64,000 nucleotides of DNA, from positions 36,505,299-36,569,298 of the forward strand of contig OX328099.1 of NCBI GenBank assembly GCA_946811185.2, read 5' to 3'. The stretch comes from Hippopus hippopus. Lineage: Eukaryota; Mollusca; Bivalvia; Cardiida; Cardiidae. How positions within the stretch are numbered: position 1 is the first letter of the stretch; each line of letters opens with the position of its first letter. The position numbers and the translations under genes were made by a program. The notes under the pieces are model-generated. The model saw only the letters and a list, made by a program, of their open reading frames with translations. It had not been told where the DNA came from and searched no databases. Positions 10,940 to 21,964 of the stretch are shown piece after piece.

Positions 10940-11176
10940 ATTGCCTGAAAAAAATTCTAGACCAGCCAACGTGAAAGAATTTAGAGTCAATAAATTAAAC
11001 ATTACTGAAATGGCCGGGGTTTTCTTCAAAAGGGTAGAAAACATACTGATAGTTGGTAAAGGAGAAAAGGCTGGTTACTAGCATTTTCTCCTTCACCCAC
11101 AATACTTCGAAAACGGTTTTGTACGGGGTACTTACAACATGGGATTGTTTGCAATATCTGGTAAAGGGCGAATTTG
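10940..11176 (-). mobile_element. MITE family C copy
   Basis: It contains gggtagaaaacatactga, ggctggttactagcatttt and atctggtaaagggc. The orientation is opposite to 56827-57055. Confidence 0.6.
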
Positions 11177-11411
11177 CTGTTGAAATAGAGCTGGTTTCGT
11201 ACACTTTTTAGAAGAATCTTATCTAAATTTGATAGTTCTATTTGCCTTCAAAAAAAGCTGTAAACGTAAATAGGTGACAGAAATACGTGTAGATGTCCAA
11301 ACTCTTTTGCAAATATTTTTCAGTAAAATTTGATATCCCGTTTGTAATGGTGTTACCAGGGACAAATACATTTTAGACACGCTTGATGGTTTGCTATAGG
11401 TAGTTTAAGAG

Positions 11412-12560
11412 GTTCATAGGGACCCCCTGAATTTTGAAATATCTTAAAAAATGCTTTAGCTATTGTACTGAAAATTTCCATAGTTAATAATATTACCTTT
11501 ACCAACTCTGGGTAAATTTTTCAGAATTTTGGATTACTTAGTTTGACCGTTTTGCATTCAATGCAATGTTAAGAAGTATGAACAAAACAACCTAAAAGCG
11601 GTTGAAGGCTGTTCCGAGTTAAGGGTTTACCTGTTTATGAAACAGTTCTCATGCAAGTACAGTAACTGTGGTCGTCTATTGTTTGAATAGTAAAAACTTC
11701 AACTTTTGAGGCCCTGATCTCGTTTTTTGTTTGCGTTTCATTTTAATGATTCAATATTGGAGACTCGCACACACTTGGTTAAACTTTGTTTTCTTTTCCA
11801 CGTCCAACCACAGATGTTTTTTTCCGAAACCCAGTCAACCCCTGGCTCACATCAGGTGGTATAGCATGAAATGATGACGGGTGCATTGTATGAAGTGGTT
11901 AAGTTCCATAAACAAGCTCAAAAGTATTGTTGTAGATTTACGGTCAAAGGGACACAGTGTCTTTAAAAACTACTACCCTATCAGTGTGACCGTAATACAA
12001 CTGAGCTAATTTTAGGCGAACTGAAAAGTCCTTGCGAAAACAAAACAAACCATGAAAGACCTTTAAGTCTAAGTGTCAGGTGGTTTGGAACACATATCTC
12101 AACAGAAGTGGTATAAAAACTTGAAGCCATGCTGAAAATAAAATTTAATCAAATATTGGAGAACAGACACCATATAAGAAAACATTGGACAAATCATTTT
12201 AGACTTCAGAGTTTGTAAGTGACGACAGCTATATCTATGGTAAAGTATAAAACTATTTTATTTGTACAAAAAAACAATTTCAGGGCCTCATATTTACCTG
12301 AATTCAGGTACTGAAGTCATGCACATGTCCAGTTATGTTTGCTGTTCTGGTCACCGTGCGAAACTGTCGGAGAACGTTAAGCTTCAGAGCAAAATTTTAA
12401 CACTACTGAAATAGGCAAATATGTTCTTTCTTGCAGAAGAAAAATTCTAATTTTCACTGTGAGAGTTGATAAGGTCATTTTAAAAGACCTTGGAAAAGTT
12501 TCATAAAAATTGATACAGGATTTTTCAAGATATTTTAAAATTCAGGGGGTCCCTATGAAC
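11412..12560. mobile_element. 1.15-kb inverted-repeat element
   Basis: The left end gttcatagggaccccctgaa and the right end ttcagggggtccctatgaac are exact complements. The similarity continues inward for about 40 bp as atttt(g/a)aaatatctt and then more loosely. The interior shows no protein-coding exon. It is probably a non-autonomous DNA transposon; no clear target duplication is seen. Confidence 0.7.
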
Positions 12561-12889
12561 TGCAAATTACATATACGAGATACTATTATTGGCTATGGTT
12601 TTTCTATGGGTCGCTGGATCGAATCCTACAGATGGCTGGAATTTATTTGGTATGTTTGTCTTACCAAAGCTTATAGCAAATAGTCAGGTCCTTGTGATTT
12701 TTTCTATACAAAATATCGACTTTTCTATTCGAAGTTTTTTTGTTTTTTTTTTTGTAAAATTTACTCAATTCATGTTTAATGCAACTTAGATTAAGGGTAT
12801 ATTATACAAAGTCATCCTTTGGAATCAAGTTTCAATATTTCCATACCGCAAAATACGCGTGTACGTTGTTGTATGTTTTCAACTCTTTA

Positions 12890-13255
12890 CAAAACACTCA
12901 TTAGTTTTAAGGACCCCGAGAAAGAAAGCATTCGATAACACTGTGTGAAAAGGAGAAAATTGGTGGTAACAGGTATTATTTTTTTTTCAAGGAACATATT
13001 CGAACGTTTCAAAAAAAAAAAATTCAAATCATTTGAGACACATTTGATTTTTCGTTTTCAAATGCTTTGAATTTAGACAAGATTTATCTTTCATCTGGTA
13101 AATACGGTGGCACAAAAGTGACATGGAAGATATATTTTATACTACGTGCGCACGCAGTAGCTAATACGTGTGCACGTATTAGCTACTGCGTGCGCACGTA
13201 GTATAAAATATATCTTCCATGTCACTTTTGTGCCACCGTAGGTAAAGAGTAAACT
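12890..13255 (+). mobile_element. MITE family C copy interrupted by the short hAT-type element
   Basis: The C sequence runs from caaaacactcattagttt through gtgaaaaggagaaaattgg and ttcgaacgtttc to tcatctggtaaa, where the 136-bp element enters; it ends ggtaaagagtaaac. Confidence 0.65.
13104..13239. mobile_element. Short hAT-type palindromic MITE (3 modules)
   Basis: It is an almost perfect 136-bp palindrome. The ends acggtggcacaaaagtg and cacttttgtgccaccgt flank about 47-bp arms and three palindromic modules of the xCGTGCGCACx type. Its 8-bp flanks, tggtaaat and aggtaaag, agree at 6 of 8 positions, as expected for an aged hAT-type duplication. It is the compact relative of the 675-bp copy at 32622-33296. 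Confidence 0.8.
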
Positions 13256-14221
13256 AAATGTTGTTTTTTCTCATTGAAATCTATCTTTCCATCCAACACG
13301 CGTTGTCCCACAAAGGAGCTTCAGCAAAACATGCACTGGTTAGAATGTTGGGTCATGGCCATTTCCAAATTGTTTGATAATGGTTATGTAATTTTTGAAT
13401 TGCACTCCAAGTGCTTCGCGTGAGTGCGTCAGTATATATCAACACTTCATGTACTTGTATTTACACTTTGCAAACAATCTCGCGTTTGATGAACCCACGG
13501 GTGGTAAACGGGGCAACTAGCTCCAAAAGGAGTCAATAGTATTTTGTTGCCTCGTAACATACTGGTATTTGCGTGCTAGTTGCATAGATAGAAAAATTGT
13601 CAACAAAGGTAGGTGTCGATTACTTTAATCTTTGTTTATTTCCACGGCGGAGACCTTTTGAAAAATCCGGCAATGCTATGCGATATAAAAATGACTAAAC
13701 TTTATTCACCGCTAGCATATGGCATATAAGTATGCAGCGCTTAGATAAAATCTTGGACAAACTTTCGAACATCGAGCGGTAAAACTGTAAATCGGAGATT
13801 TGAAACTACGGATTTCCTCATTGAACGTCAAAATATATAGCCACTACAATACCTGATGCACCTTCCCTATTAATTTCAAGCCCAGGGAATTACGAAATAA
13901 CAAAAATGGAAAATTTTAGAAGTCGTGTATGTAGAATAATAGCTGAATTTGTGTGCGGGCTAGTTGCCTAGCCCGGGGGGTAGTTGAATAGACAAGGAGG
14001 TAGTGGCCTAGTAATTAAAATTCAGTTAACCTATTTGCCCCAAATCAGCACCGTACAGGGTAATTCAACAAGTAATTTTACTTAGCTAGGATTCTGAACA
14101 TATTTTGGAACACACGAGTTATATATTCTTTTCATTTCAGAATTTTGAGCTTAGTAAAATTTGTAATATGCAAGTGCTTTTGACACTTTCTAAAATTTGG
14201 CATTTGTAATTGGATGACTAT

Positions 14222-14440
14222 GCTATACTTGAAATAGGAATAGCGGCGGACTCGTGACCTGAAAGGTGTCGAGGGTCGCGGGTTCGAGTCCCGGCCGGGC
14301 TGCTGGTCACGTGGGTATGTCCTTGGACAGCGCATTCAGAGTCCCAGCGTAGTACTGTTGATACCCAGAAAGCACATGAGTTAGTGAACTTCGCCGTAAT
14401 ATAACTGAAAGATTGTTCGAAACGGCGTAAAACCCCATTC
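14222..14440 (+). repeat. tRNA-derived SINE inside the foldback
   Basis: The box-B-like gggttcgagtcccggccggg at 14279-14298 is preceded by a tRNA-like head. The 3' part cttcgccgtaatataactga ... gttcgaaacggcgtaaaacc is the conserved tail of this SINE class. Confidence 0.75.
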
Positions 14441-14465
14441 AAATATATTTTTCAGATGGGTGTAT

Positions 14466-14696
14466 TCAAAGGAAAAACTGCGACGGAGGCATTCTTGTCA
14501 AGCAGAAAACATGAGTTTTTAATGTTGTTTTTGTGCTGAAATGTCTTTGGCATATATGACATACAGTCGATGATGGATCCTGGTGAGCATTTTTCGAGTG
14601 TTCTTTTAGCCTTGATTTGGCTGAGTAGCTCTTTGGACACTCTGAACATGTGTACCGTGAAGAATTTGGAATTTTTGACATCTTTGCTAGTTTCTG
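14466..14696 (-). CDS. C2H2-type zinc-finger exon captured in a foldback element
   Basis: Reading leftward, a good acceptor (atcatcttttcag, ending at about 14697) opens a frame of about 75 codons to a TGA. It has one full C2H2 finger: YTCSECPKSYSAKSRLKEH, then four residues and His (C-x2-C-x12-H-x4-H). A second finger, VCHICQRHFSTKTTLKTHVF, then Cys follows, where the last ligand would be Cys at H-x2-C spacing, an unusual or decayed form. Such fingers bind DNA or RNA. No donor is clear, and the frame may simply end here. It lies between the long inverted repeats beside a SINE, so it is probably a gene fragment carried by the element or a remnant of an element-encoded protein. Whether it is transcribed is unknown. 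Confidence 0.6.
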   Translation of the reverse strand, partial: QKLAKMSKIPNSSRYTCSECPKSYSAKSRLKEHSKNAHQDPSSTVCHICQRHFSTKTTLKTHVFCLTRMPPSQFFL

Positions 14697-15896
14697 AAAA
14701 GATGATAAAGATATATGTCAAATTTAACAAATTAAAGTACTTTAAGGGGGTGCATCAGTTACATGCATGATAAGGATACCACCCATCCCTTGCAGTTTTT
14801 CAGTAGAACAACAGGCACTGCGTTTTCCGATCTTTTAACAAGTTGCCAAGTCTTAGGACTGTATATAAAGTAGCCTACACAAGTTTTTGCAGCTGCTTTT
14901 TTCTCAGTTTACACTGTCGTCATGTTTGGGCTGTGCCAATTTCTAATAAGGGTACCAAGGATGTCGGAAACCTTTATAGAAATGAACGCAGCACCAACGT
15001 GGAGTCAGTATAAAATTCCGTTGCTAGAAAAAAATGGCAGCTGCGGAACCTTGTGTATTTTATTGATCTCAGTATTTGTCAGTTGTCAAACATCGGGAAA
15101 CCGAGTGTCTGTGTCTCGGACACGCCCACTTGAAAATATTATATAGAGTATTACTTAGTCATCCGATGACCGAATGACAAATTTAGACAGGGTCGAAAAT
15201 ATAAGCACTGGCAGACGATAAATATTACTAAGCTCAATCTGAGATAAAAGCTGACTCATGTGTATCATTTGAAGTACATATATTAGGAGGCAACTACCTC
15301 CTTGTCTATCCAACTACCCCTTGTGCTAGGCAACTGGCGCGCACAAAAATATTGCCAGTATTCTCCACATAAAAATTCTTTAATTTCCAATTTTTGGGTT
15401 TTTTAGTCTTTTATGGGCTTGAAAATACCAGAAAACGTGCATCAGGTAGTGTAATGGCCAAATGTTGGACGAATATCTAGAAAATCCGTGCTTCCAAATC
15501 TCCATGTTACATAAAGTGGCGGGTTTGCAGTACTGTGTTCGAAAGTTTTGCCAAGATTTTATCCAAGCGCTGCATACTTATATGCCATATGCTAGCGGTG
15601 AATAAAGTTTAGTCATTTTTATATCGCATAGCATTGCCGGATTTTTCAAAAGGTCTCCGCTGTGGAAATAAACAAAGATTAAAGTAATCGACACCTACCT
15701 TTGTTGACAATTTTTCTATCTATGCAACTAGCACGCAAATACCCGTATGTTACGAGGCAACAAAATACTATTGACTCCTTTTGGGGCTAGTTGCCCCGTT
15801 TACCACCCGTGGAACCTTAGATGAAGGTTTTTGAAAAACTTGTCAGGAAATGGAGAAAATGCTGGCAATTTCTTCGGTTACAATTTTTCCATGTAT

Positions 15897-16128
15897 TAAC
15901 TCTTTACCTAACGGCAGAATTTTATATTCAGTAAAACTGTAAGTGTTTGCTGACATCAAATTATGTGTGACCAAAATGATGGGATTTTCTTTTGAAAGGG
16001 TAGAAAACATTGTGGAATAAGGAGAAAATGTTGGTTACCAGCATTTTCTCCTTTCCTGAATTTTTTTTCTTCCAAAAGCCTTCTTCGTCGGCGTAGTTGA
16101 ATCACGGGATTGTTTGGTAAAGAGTTAA
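15897..16128 (-). mobile_element. MITE family C copy
   Basis: It runs from ttaactctttacctaac to tttggtaaagagttaa, with the centre aaaatgttggttaccagcat. Confidence 0.75.
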
Positions 16129-16270
16129 AAAAGTGGTCTACTGTATGACAAAAAAAAAATCCTACCATCTTTAAAGAGGTATCCAACCGGATTTTGTTTC
16201 GCAATTTCTTTTAGGAAAACCTAACACAGAGTGGTTTTCATTCTTTTGCGCGCAAATGGCTGTAAACATA

Positions 16271-16530
16271 ATATGGCCTGCAACACGCGAAAAGGGGCAT
16301 TCGGACATTTGCGTAAAGTGTCGTCTCGGATCAGTCTGCGCAGGCTAATCCGAGACGGCACTTTCCGTTTTTATGTAATTTTCTGTTTTGTGCAAGTCTA
16401 CTGTATCACAAAATCTAATGTAGTCGTAAAGTGCCGTCTCATATTAGCCTGCACGGACTGCGCAGGCTGATGTGAGACGACACTTTACGCAACTGTCCAA
16501 ATGCCCCTTTTCGCGTGGTGCAAACCGTAT
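16271..16530. mobile_element. MITE family A copy (A1)
   Basis: It starts atatggcctgcaacacgcga and ends tcgcgtggtgcaaaccgtat. Two internal hairpins lie around 16320-16365 and 16435-16485, each with a cgtctc / gagacg stem. Confidence 0.85.
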
Positions 16531-16652
16531 AAGGATATAAGGATATAAATATGTAGAAACGCCAAATATTACACTTGCATTTGTATTGTTTCTATAAATT
16601 TTCCCATTCCGTTAGTAACGGGATAGCCATTTTCGAGTAACAAGGTATAAAT

Positions 16653-16920
16653 TAGCCATGTTCTGGTAAAAGAGCGCTCAATGCATCTCCATGATACATG
16701 ATACCAAGCAAGTCGTTACATAATTATGGATCCATAAAATCCGTCTAGTCTAGTGAAACGACTGAATCATTGGGTAGATGGACCTTTCACAAGCTGAAAA
16801 TTGACATGTAGCAAAAAGTTTCGAACCGGGTCAGCCTGAGCGGACCGCGGACTGCGCATGCTGACATGAGTCGATACTTTTTGCAGATGCATTAAGCCCC
16901 CTTTTCACAGAGCATGAGTC
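16653..16920. mobile_element. MITE family B copy (B4)
   Basis: The left end is tagccatgttctggtaaaag. The hairpin at about 16820-16875 is imperfect, and the right end is cacagagcatgagtc. Confidence 0.7.
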
Positions 16921-16954
16921 AAATACATTTTAAACACGGAAGACTTACAGTAGC

Positions 16955-17320
16955 TCTGGTAGCTCAGTTGATAGGGTCACCGAGTTATGGTTTGAAGGTC
17001 GTTGGTTCGAATCTCAGTGGAAGCAAATTTTACAGTATCACCCCCCCCCCCCTTTTCAAACTTACAGTTAGCAGCCCCGGCCTTATGTTTTTTTTTTCTA
17101 ACAAAATATCAACTTTCTGTCTTTCCCCCCCCCCCCCCCCCACGAAAAAAAGGCGGTCAAAGTCTAGTTCTCTGCCACTTCAAAGTTCGATCAAGACTTT
17201 CCAAGTAATCATAATCTATCTTTATACTGTATGTTCTTTTTGCAATATACCCATACTGTCCGTCCGTCTGCCCGCCCGCTTGCCTGCCTGCCTGCCTGCC
17301 TCGCTGTCATTTTGAACAAC
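16955..17320 (+). repeat. tRNA-like SINE head with simple repeats
   Basis: A tRNA-like head (ctctggtagctcagttgata at 16955-16974, box-B-like ggttcgaatctc at 17004-17015) is followed by poly-C runs at about 17041-17052 and 17126-17141 and a tgcc tetranucleotide run at about 17280-17300. A full tRNA cloverleaf is not preserved. Confidence 0.5.
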
Positions 17321-17463
17321 CCTGAACTTTAATTATATAGTTACCTGCATGAAAAAATACACTTTTGTACGAGTAGATCTATTCATTAACCTGTTTCACC
17401 TGTGTGACGACTAAAGGTGATGCAAAAGAGAGCAATTGTAAAGGTCATATTGGAGGTCAAGGC

Positions 17464-17945
17464 TCTAAACTCTTTACCAGACGAAAAAAAATTAGATTCC
17501 TCCATATTTACAACATAATGTTGACCAAAAATTCATTGTGGCTCAATGGTTCGAATTTATCTTTCAAAAGGTGGAAAACGAGAAGGGGAAATACTGGTAA
17601 CTGGCCTGCAACGAGCAAAAAGAGGCATTTGGACATTTGCGTAAAGTGTCGTCTCGGATCAGCCTGCGCAGTCCCCGCAGGCTAATCCGAAACGACACTT
17701 TCCGTTTTTATGTAAGTTTCTGTTTTGCACAAGTCTAGTGTAGCACAAAATCTAATGTAGTCGTAAAGTGCCGTCTCGGATTAGCCTGCGCGGACTGCGC
17801 AAGCTGATGCGAGACGACACTTCACGCAAATGTCCGAATGCCCCTTTTCGCTTGTTACAGGCCAACTGTTACCAGTATTTCCCCTTTTCTTACAATGATT
17901 TCCAAAAGTTCACTTCCTAAGGATTGTGAGAACACGGGTATGCTT
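17464..17945 (-). mobile_element. MITE family C copy split at its centre by MITE A2
   Basis: The left part contains ctctttaccagacg and gtggaaaacgagaag; the right part resumes with ctgttaccagtatttcccc and ends aacacgggtatgcttgg. Removing 261 bp plus one AACT restores the gtaactgttac centre. Confidence 0.75.
17603..17863. mobile_element. MITE family A copy (A2) with AACT duplication
   Basis: The ends are ggcctgcaacgagc and gcttgttacaggcc. Exact AACT copies flank it at 17599-17602 and 17864-17867, which fixes the element borders and a 4-bp duplication. Confidence 0.88.
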
Positions 17946-18109
17946 GGTACAGGGTGAGATCATGCAATAAACAAACTCTAAATTTTTTAAATCTTTCTCT
18001 ACCAACTTAATGAGTTCGACTTTTGTCGAGGACTATACGAACACTATCGCAGCAATAAAAGACAAGTTTGGTCATTGTTTAACAACATGAAGCAGATGCT
18101 GTTGATCAA

Positions 18110-18612
18110 TCAAAGCTCTGAAAGCGCTGATGGCTAGGGGTAAGTGGAAAGTGCATATATGAGTAAAGCAATTTGTATTCAATCATGAAATGTCTAGTTA
18201 AAAAGTAAAAGAAAAAAATATGGATGCCTATGCTCGGCTGCAGTTGCTCTAAGTGAAAATTGTAAGTCGGAAAGTCGGGCATTACTGTGTCAAAAATATT
18301 TAGATGTTTACCTGCCCCTGATTTATGGGTTCCCTTATGATAGTTAACAACTAGCCCAAGTTTGAAGTAAATATGATGGTTAGCAACTACTTCAAGCTTG
18401 AAGTAAATGTCTTCGGTTATGACAGTAATGACAAAGATATTGTAAAATATCAAAATATTTGAACATTCAAAGTCAAGAAGGAGCATTCATAACCGTTTAA
18501 AAAATAATTTAATGGGTACCTGTCCCTTTTGTATGGGTTTCCCTTTTGATAGCTAACACCAGTCCCAGTTTGAAATAAATATCTTCAGTAATGACAGACA
18601 TATTATAGCCTC
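18110..18612 (+). repeat. Dispersed repeat with internal duplication
   Basis: It shares gctcggctgcagttgct, actgtgtcaaaaata, ggtttacctgcccctg and gatagttaacaact with 25595-25870. The segment starting near the (g)ggtacctg block occurs twice inside it (about 18303-18445 and 18508-18605). Confidence 0.6.
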
Positions 18613-18824
18613 ATCTCTTGCAAGTTCCTATTTTCCCTTACATGACTGATGAGTATGTTCAGGTACTCCCCCCATTCGATTGTCACATAAGTAAAGTGTT
18701 TCTACAAGAGTTTACATCGTATCTTGAAGTCCATCCCGGTCCAATCCAGTCCGTTCCGGTCCATTCCGGTATTTCCATGCACCAGGAAAACACCGACTCA
18801 TCAACTGCCCAATTTGTACATGTA

Positions 18825-19365
18825 CAAGTTGGCTTCTTTAAAAAAGAAGCCAGGAGAGGTCAGCATCAATGTTTACAAATAGATCTAGTTTATTGGCTAT
18901 TAATTTCAATATATTATTTTGGTACATGTAGGCCTAAACAAACAAGTTGGACATTCAATGAATGAGGGGAAAAAAAACTGCAGCGTAGAAACCTCTCATG
19001 TAGTACATGGCAGTTACGTGACCTTCTTCCCGCGTTTCCAAGTCGCGTGATCTTTTCCCACGGTGTTCTTTCTCTTTTTTAACGAAATTCTTTTTCCCCC
19101 TTTTGCTTTGATTATTCAGCTTAATAAAGAAAAAATACAATTATGATAGAGGACGTTTGCAATCAAATCAATACAACAAATCTCTTTTAAAATCCGTCAA
19201 ATAAAAACAAACCATGTCTATTTCCTATTTCAGTTTTTCGATTTCGGTTTATTTATAAAACCATAACGAAACAGACTGTGTATCAGAATAATTTCGCAAA
19301 GAAAATGGATTTAGATAGCAATTTCTGAGACAGTCTGCCTTTTAAACTCACCGCTGTTGGAGAGT
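18825..19365 (+). repeat. Dispersed ~0.5-kb repeat (copy 1)
   Basis: It starts acaagttggcttctttaaaa and ends gccttttaaactcaccgctg. The same sequence lies inverted at 58636-59145. Shared blocks include gaagccaggagaggtcagca and cagactgtgtatcagaa. No inverted ends and no conserved coding frame are seen. Confidence 0.65.
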
Positions 19366-19984
19366 GGGTACACACCATACAAGACTTACCAATCAAATGT
19401 CAATTTCGCCACGTTCCATCTAGATCCAAAGGTGTGCACACAGCGACAACCCACGGTAAACACGGGTGTTGGTTCTGTCATGCTCTGCATGTGTATTTGG
19501 TGAAATTAACGGGAGAATTTCTTTCTGTTTTAAGCGTTCTCATTAAAAATTCATCAAGCCAACAAACACCGTTAAAAATTTTTGCTTTGAATATATTTTC
19601 GTTGGCATTTTCTCAGTAAATGTAGACACCGACCCCCTCTTTCAATTTCTATTTTACATCACGGATGAATAACTCGTAAGGTGTAAAGCGGTTTTGAGGG
19701 GTGTGTCGTTTCAAGCCAATTAGAAACGGCAGTTGCAGTTCCAGCGAATCAGAGACAGCGAATAGCGCGCATTTATACATGATGTTGGGAGTGGTTGCAG
19801 CTTTCATGCAAAAGTCTGAAACGTGGTTACTAAGGCTAGGCGCCGTTGGCTCCTAGCCAAAAATCAGTCTTTACGTTCTCTGCAGTCTGATCTTGATCTA
19901 CTTGTTAATATCGAAGTGCTATTGTCTCACACCAGATAATACATTTATTTATATTCTGATCTTAATCAACACCTCTTTTTATTT

Positions 19985-20240
19985 GTTTGTTTGTATTTAA
20001 GTTTAACGCCCTTTTAACAGCTTAGGTCAAATCACGGCGATCTGTGCACCTACGCATGTGTTTCCTGGCTTTCTAACACCAGTACTGACAACTTTCTCTC
20101 CAAGTCACTGACTACTTTTCATCAGGGGTGAGTGGTGAAAAATCGCAGGAAAGAAAGTTTGCCTGATTCGGGTATCGAACTTGCAACCACCAGATCACGA
20201 GTCAGATACGCTTACCACTGAGCTACTCCGCCGGACCATC
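19985..20240 (-). repeat. tRNA-headed SINE, reversed
   Basis: The right end is the complement of a tRNA head (gggtatcgaacttgcaacca is the box-B-like part; gagctactccgccgg the head). The body has gtgcacctacgcatgtgttt and the left end has taagtttaacgcccttttaa. Same family as 23839-24078 and 51510-51750. Confidence 0.75.
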
Positions 20241-20244
20241 TACA

Positions 20245-21390
20245 CCACTATAATTGTGGTCGTGAGAAGAAAACAAAAATGTTGACATTGAATAGCTATC
20301 AAGTTTGAAAGGACCTGTAACTATCGACGGGTGTTAATGTAAGATCGTACTGTGTGTTCTTTTTTTTTGTCTGTATGGTGTTCAAAACCGTTTTCAACGT
20401 TATTTCAGTTTTATCGCGTCGATCTAGCTTCACCTTAGACAGGGCGTGTAACTAACCGAGTATGTACATAAGATGAGGTTGTACTTTCTGTACATTCTGG
20501 GGTTGACCCACACCATTTACCTCGTTTGTGAGAGTGACAAGACAAACAATGTGACAGGAACTACAGAAAGTGTACCTTCACCATTGAGAGAACTTGTAAC
20601 AAACGAAATTTATTAATCAAAGACATTCCGATCTTGAACCACACCAATAAATTTTCGATTCTGAGAATGGCAGACAGCAGATGTTGATTAGATTTTGAGA
20701 AATATAAATAGTCAAGGGTCGTATTTGAACGTAAGGTAAATTTTAGAATGAGTTAATCTAGCATCGGGCTGTTCTTTCTGTACAGTCTGATCTTGATCTT
20801 CATTACCATGCTTTTGATGTTAGGGAGAGGACAAAAAGTGTTGGATGATGACCAAATTTTATAATTTCTATAACATCTAAAGTCTAGCACCACCATTGCC
20901 AGTACATGTAAATTCATACCCAATCGCCGTTTTCGTCACGGGAGAAACTAGATTTGTTACCAGTTTAGGAAGACATCTGAAGGGACTTTGTCTGCGCATG
21001 TCGTATTCTTCGAAGATTGACCTGTGTGCTATGACGCATTACCGTCCTCTACAGGGTAAAGATTTAATACGTAGGCCTAGTGCGCATAACGCCAAACCTG
21101 CCGCTTTAAAAAGCGGAAAATGGCTATAATACGTCTGTGGAGAAATAAGGCCTATTCTTTGTCTAAATTTCTAAAATATATCATTTCTCTAAACGGGAAA
21201 AATAATTTTTGAAAATACAGTTTCTTAATATAGATTTAGGGAAAACTGGGATTTGTGCAGGGTTTCTCACAGACATTAACAAGAAAAATTTCGTTCCCAC
21301 CATATTGAGCTTATACTGGGGTTAAATCCCAGGCCCATGGGGGTTGTGATTTTCTAAATCATAAAATGACTGGTGCACAGGTTATATGCT
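20245..21390. other. No gene recognised
   Basis: A half family E hairpin arm (cagtctgatcttgatct) is at about 20784-20800. An open frame on the plus strand at 20896-21129 has no recognisable motif. Nothing else can be supported. Confidence 0.4.
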
Positions 21391-21392
21391 AG

Positions 21393-21617
21393 CTACCCAT
21401 GGCTTGATGAATCGTACCACTTTTCGTTGTTTAGAATAAACTTATGTTCAACTTTGAATTTCGCTGCATCGATTTTCATCTTGAAAAAGTAGTCCGGTTC
21501 TGTACCCAGAATGCCCAAATCAAACAGGTATGTATTCGAAAAATTGCCATTTAGCTGTAGATAATGCCCGCAGGGATGTATACTCTTGACAGAGTGATCT
21601 CCCATAGAAATATGTGC
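21393..21617 (-). CDS. Candidate terminal exon of unknown protein
   Basis: On the minus strand a possible acceptor (gattctccag, next to position 21617) opens about 74 codons in phase 1 to a TAG at 21393-21395. The composition looks protein-like rather than random: it is rich in Phe, Tyr, Lys and Asn and has TEPDYFFKMKIDAAKFKVEH in the middle. An internal Met at 21605 would give 70 residues. No family is recognised and no upstream exon was found. It could also be a chance open frame in AT-rich DNA. Confidence 0.33.
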   Translation of the reverse strand, partial: AHISMGDHSVKSIHPCGHYLQLNGNFSNTYLFDLGILGTEPDYFFKMKIDAAKFKVEHKFILNNEKWYDSSSHG

Positions 21618-21964
21618 TGGAGAATCGTTTGTTTTTGGCCGCTTTCACTTGTGCCTTTCTAGATAAAAACTTACAAAAAGCATGATGCCTAGTGCTTAAT
21701 GACTATGCTTGATTTGCAAAATTAGGATTTTATGTTTGTTGAATTCTTATATCTTATCAAAGTACATGTAATCGCAAATTGAAGATGACACGTTGAAAGA
21801 GACTTGTAATATAATGAATGCAGAAGACAGTCAGAAATATGCATTAGAAATCTATTTATGATAATAACCGATTTATCAGTTGAAACCGAGCACTTGTCAC
21901 ATCACAATATGCACGTTACCATAACATGAATACCCACAGTAGAAACACGGAGAAAATATTAAAT

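Larger units (their letters stand above)
13495..15812. mobile_element. 2.3-kb foldback element with ~0.5-kb inverted repeats
   Basis: The left arm (13495-about 14005) starts ccacgggtggtaaacgggg. The right arm (about 15285-15812) ends with its exact complement, and many inner stretches match (for example gctagcatatggcatataag versus its reverse at about 15580-15600). A 3-bp AAC flanks both ends. The centre (about 14010-15280) holds a SINE and a zinc-finger coding piece. It was inserted into a family C copy: left flank caaacaatctcgcgtttgat, right flank gatgaaggtttttgaaaa. Confidence 0.85.
13460..15896 (+). mobile_element. MITE family C remnant hosting the foldback
   Basis: Left part 13460-13494 and right part 15813-15896 join to the usual C order (caaacaatc...gatgaac, then cttagatgaagg, aatggagaaaatgctggc). 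The half right of the centre is missing. A complete C copy in the other orientation follows directly. Confidence 0.55.

Noticed and set aside
16955..17030. Functional tRNA gene
   Set aside because: Box A- and B-like sequences are present, but the cloverleaf arms do not pair well and the unit continues into a SINE-like or simple-repeat body. The same reasoning applies to the heads at 23839, 54776, 56048 and 60520.
16914..17315. 133-codon frame with proline-rich segment
   Set aside because: Proline codons come from poly-C runs and the end from a tgcc microsatellite.
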